From: Thermodesulfobacteriota bacterium | Lineage (GTDB): Bacteria; Desulfobacterota; RBG-13-43-22 | DNA: 6,248 bases | Assembly (NCBI GenBank): GCA_025454185.1 | Contig: JALOOY010000310.1 | Coordinates: forward strand, 1-6,248 | Direction: 5' to 3' | In this document: in pieces, positions 5,399-6,248 of the stretch | Numbering within the stretch: position 1 is the first letter of the stretch | Layout: the number at the start of each line of letters is the position of its first letter | Notes under the pieces: generated by a model | Told to the model about the DNA's origin: nothing | The model's input: only the letters and a program-made list of their open reading frames with translations | Database searches by the model: none | Position numbers and translations under genes: made by a program

Positions 5399-5426
5399 AT
5401 GTTGCAATTGTGCAACATATGTTTCA
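5399..5426. promoter_or_regulatory. dyad operator / enhancer site B (candidate sigma-54 activator binding site)
   Basis: The core at 5399-5418 is an inverted repeat, ATGTTGCA-ATTG-TGCAACAT. A degenerate third half-site, GTTTCA (5421-5426), has the same spacing as in site A and overlaps the activator gene's stop codon. The 28 bases match site A (1411-1438) with four differences. It lies about 160 bases upstream of the predicted sigma-54 start at 5247, a usual enhancer distance. It is directly 3' of the activator gene, so it would control the sensor-kinase operon downstream, not the activator's own promoter. Confidence 0.7.
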
Positions 5427-6248
5427 TGGTTTGAGGTTGTGCCGTTTCATCTTTCGCCAAAGCGTGGTCCGGTCTATTTGGAGAATTCGGGCGGTTTCTC
5501 CCCGATTCCAACCGGTTTCGCGTAATATTTCCCGAATGCGTCCGGCTTCATCCCCCGGCGCCGGCGGCCGGACCTCGCCTTGGGCCGAAGCGGATCGGGT
5601 AAGAACGTGCGCAGGCAGGTGTTCCGCCCGGATGTTTTCCTCCTGGCAAAGGAGACAGGCGTGTTCAATGATGTTTTCCAGTTCGCGGATGTTGCCCGGA
5701 TATTCATATCCGAGCAGAATTCTCAGGGCCTGGGAGTCAAACCGTTGGATTTTCTTGCCCCGTTCCAGATTGTTCTTTTTCAGGAAATGGTTGATCAGTA
5801 GCGGAATATCCTGCACCCGCTCCTTGAGCGGCGGCAGTTCCAGGCGCATGACGTTCAAGCGGTAAAACAAATCCTCTCGAAATTCTCGGCCCCGGATCAT
5901 TCCTTCGAGGTCCTGGTTGGTGGCGGCCAGGATCCGCACGTCCACCTTGACCGTCTTTTTGGCCCCCAGGGGATAAAATTCCCTGTCCTCCAGGACTCGG
6001 AGCAGCTTGGCCTGGAGGGCCAGGGGCAGGTCTCCGATTTCATCCAGGAAAATGGTCCCGCCATCCGCCAGTTTGAACATCCCCGGCTTATCCTGCTGGG
6101 CCCCGGTAAAGGCCCCCCGAACATACCCGAACATCTCCGATTCCAGGAGGTTTTCCGGTATGGCCGCACAGTTGACCTTGATATACGGTCCGGAGGCGCG
6201 TTCACTCTGTTCGTGAATCACCTTGGCCACCAGGTCTTTCCCCGAACC
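5424..6248 (-). CDS. NtrC-family sigma-54-dependent transcriptional activator, C-terminal 274 residues
   Basis: The visible part starts inside the Walker A loop (GSGKDLVA) at the window edge; the N-terminal sensory or receiver domain and the true start are outside. In the fragment, the sigma-54 contact loop GAFTGA is at 45-50, Walker B GGTIFLDE at 63-70, sensor I AATN at 108-111, the arginine-finger region FREDLFYRLNV at 123-133 and sensor II YPGNIREL at 183-190. After a proline- and alanine-rich linker comes a Fis-type helix-turn-helix (about 238-274) ending LWRKMKRHNLKP. All parts needed for ATP-driven opening of sigma-54 promoters are intact. Next to two kinases, one with a DctB/NtrB-type H-box, it is most likely their response regulator, but the receiver domain cannot be seen. 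Its DNA-binding domain is the likely reader of the dyads at 5399-5426 and 1411-1438. The stop is at 5426-5424, and operator B overlaps the gene end. Confidence 0.95.
   Translation of the reverse strand, partial: GSGKDLVAKVIHEQSERASGPYIKVNCAAIPENLLESEMFGYVRGAFTGAQQDKPGMFKLADGGTIFLDEIGDLPLALQAKLLRVLEDREFYPLGAKKTVKVDVRILAATNQDLEGMIRGREFREDLFYRLNVMRLELPPLKERVQDIPLLINHFLKKNNLERGKKIQRFDSQALRILLGYEYPGNIRELENIIEHACLLCQEENIRAEHLPAHVLTRSASAQGEVRPPAPGDEAGRIREILRETGWNRGETARILQIDRTTLWRKMKRHNLKP

Noticed and set aside
1..6248. tRNA, rRNA, CRISPR array, transposon or integrase features
   Set aside because: No cloverleaf, regularly spaced repeat, terminal inverted repeat or transposase-like frame was seen on either strand.

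Overview
All credible genes in this window lie on the minus strand, so it is described from high to low coordinates. The proteins suggest an anaerobic, c-type-cytochrome-producing bacterium of the former Deltaproteobacteria (Desulfobacterota), such as a sulfate reducer or syntroph. The grounds are a periplasmic heme-binding kinase sensor, a sigma-54 activator with its kinases, and an HdrC-type iron-sulfur protein. Base composition looks like mid-50s percent GC by eye. The lineage is inferred from gene content, not from a search.

Layout: (1) 6248-5424, the C-terminal two thirds of an NtrC-family sigma-54 activator (N-terminus outside the window). (2) 5423-5245, a control region with a dyad operator, a match to the IHF consensus and a GG-N10-GC sigma-54 promoter. 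(3) 5244-2996, a membrane sensor kinase whose reading frame is broken. The upstream ORF has two transmembrane segments, two heme motifs, HAMP and two PAS domains. The downstream ORF is the complete HisKA/HATPase core. They meet at a TGATG overlap, about 40 bases after a run of eight T. (4) 2999-1446, a second kinase with an N-terminal receiver, a PAS domain and a kinase core, coupled by ATGA. (5) 1445-1173, a second control region with a near copy of the operator and another GG-N10-GC promoter. (6) 1172-1, an apparent operon of a universal stress protein, a single-domain response regulator and the start of an HdrC-like protein.

Proposed circuit (inference): the heme sensor reads a periplasmic redox or gas signal. 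Its kinase, the receiver-kinase, or both control the sigma-54 activator. The activator binds the two matching operators and drives both its own kinase operon and the stress-protein/regulator/Hdr operon. This would place heterodisulfide-reductase-type electron transfer under a heme-sensing sigma-54 system. The two main points to check are the shared operator, which links both operons to one activator, and the broken kinase, which may be decay, an assembly error, a coupled split gene or recoding.
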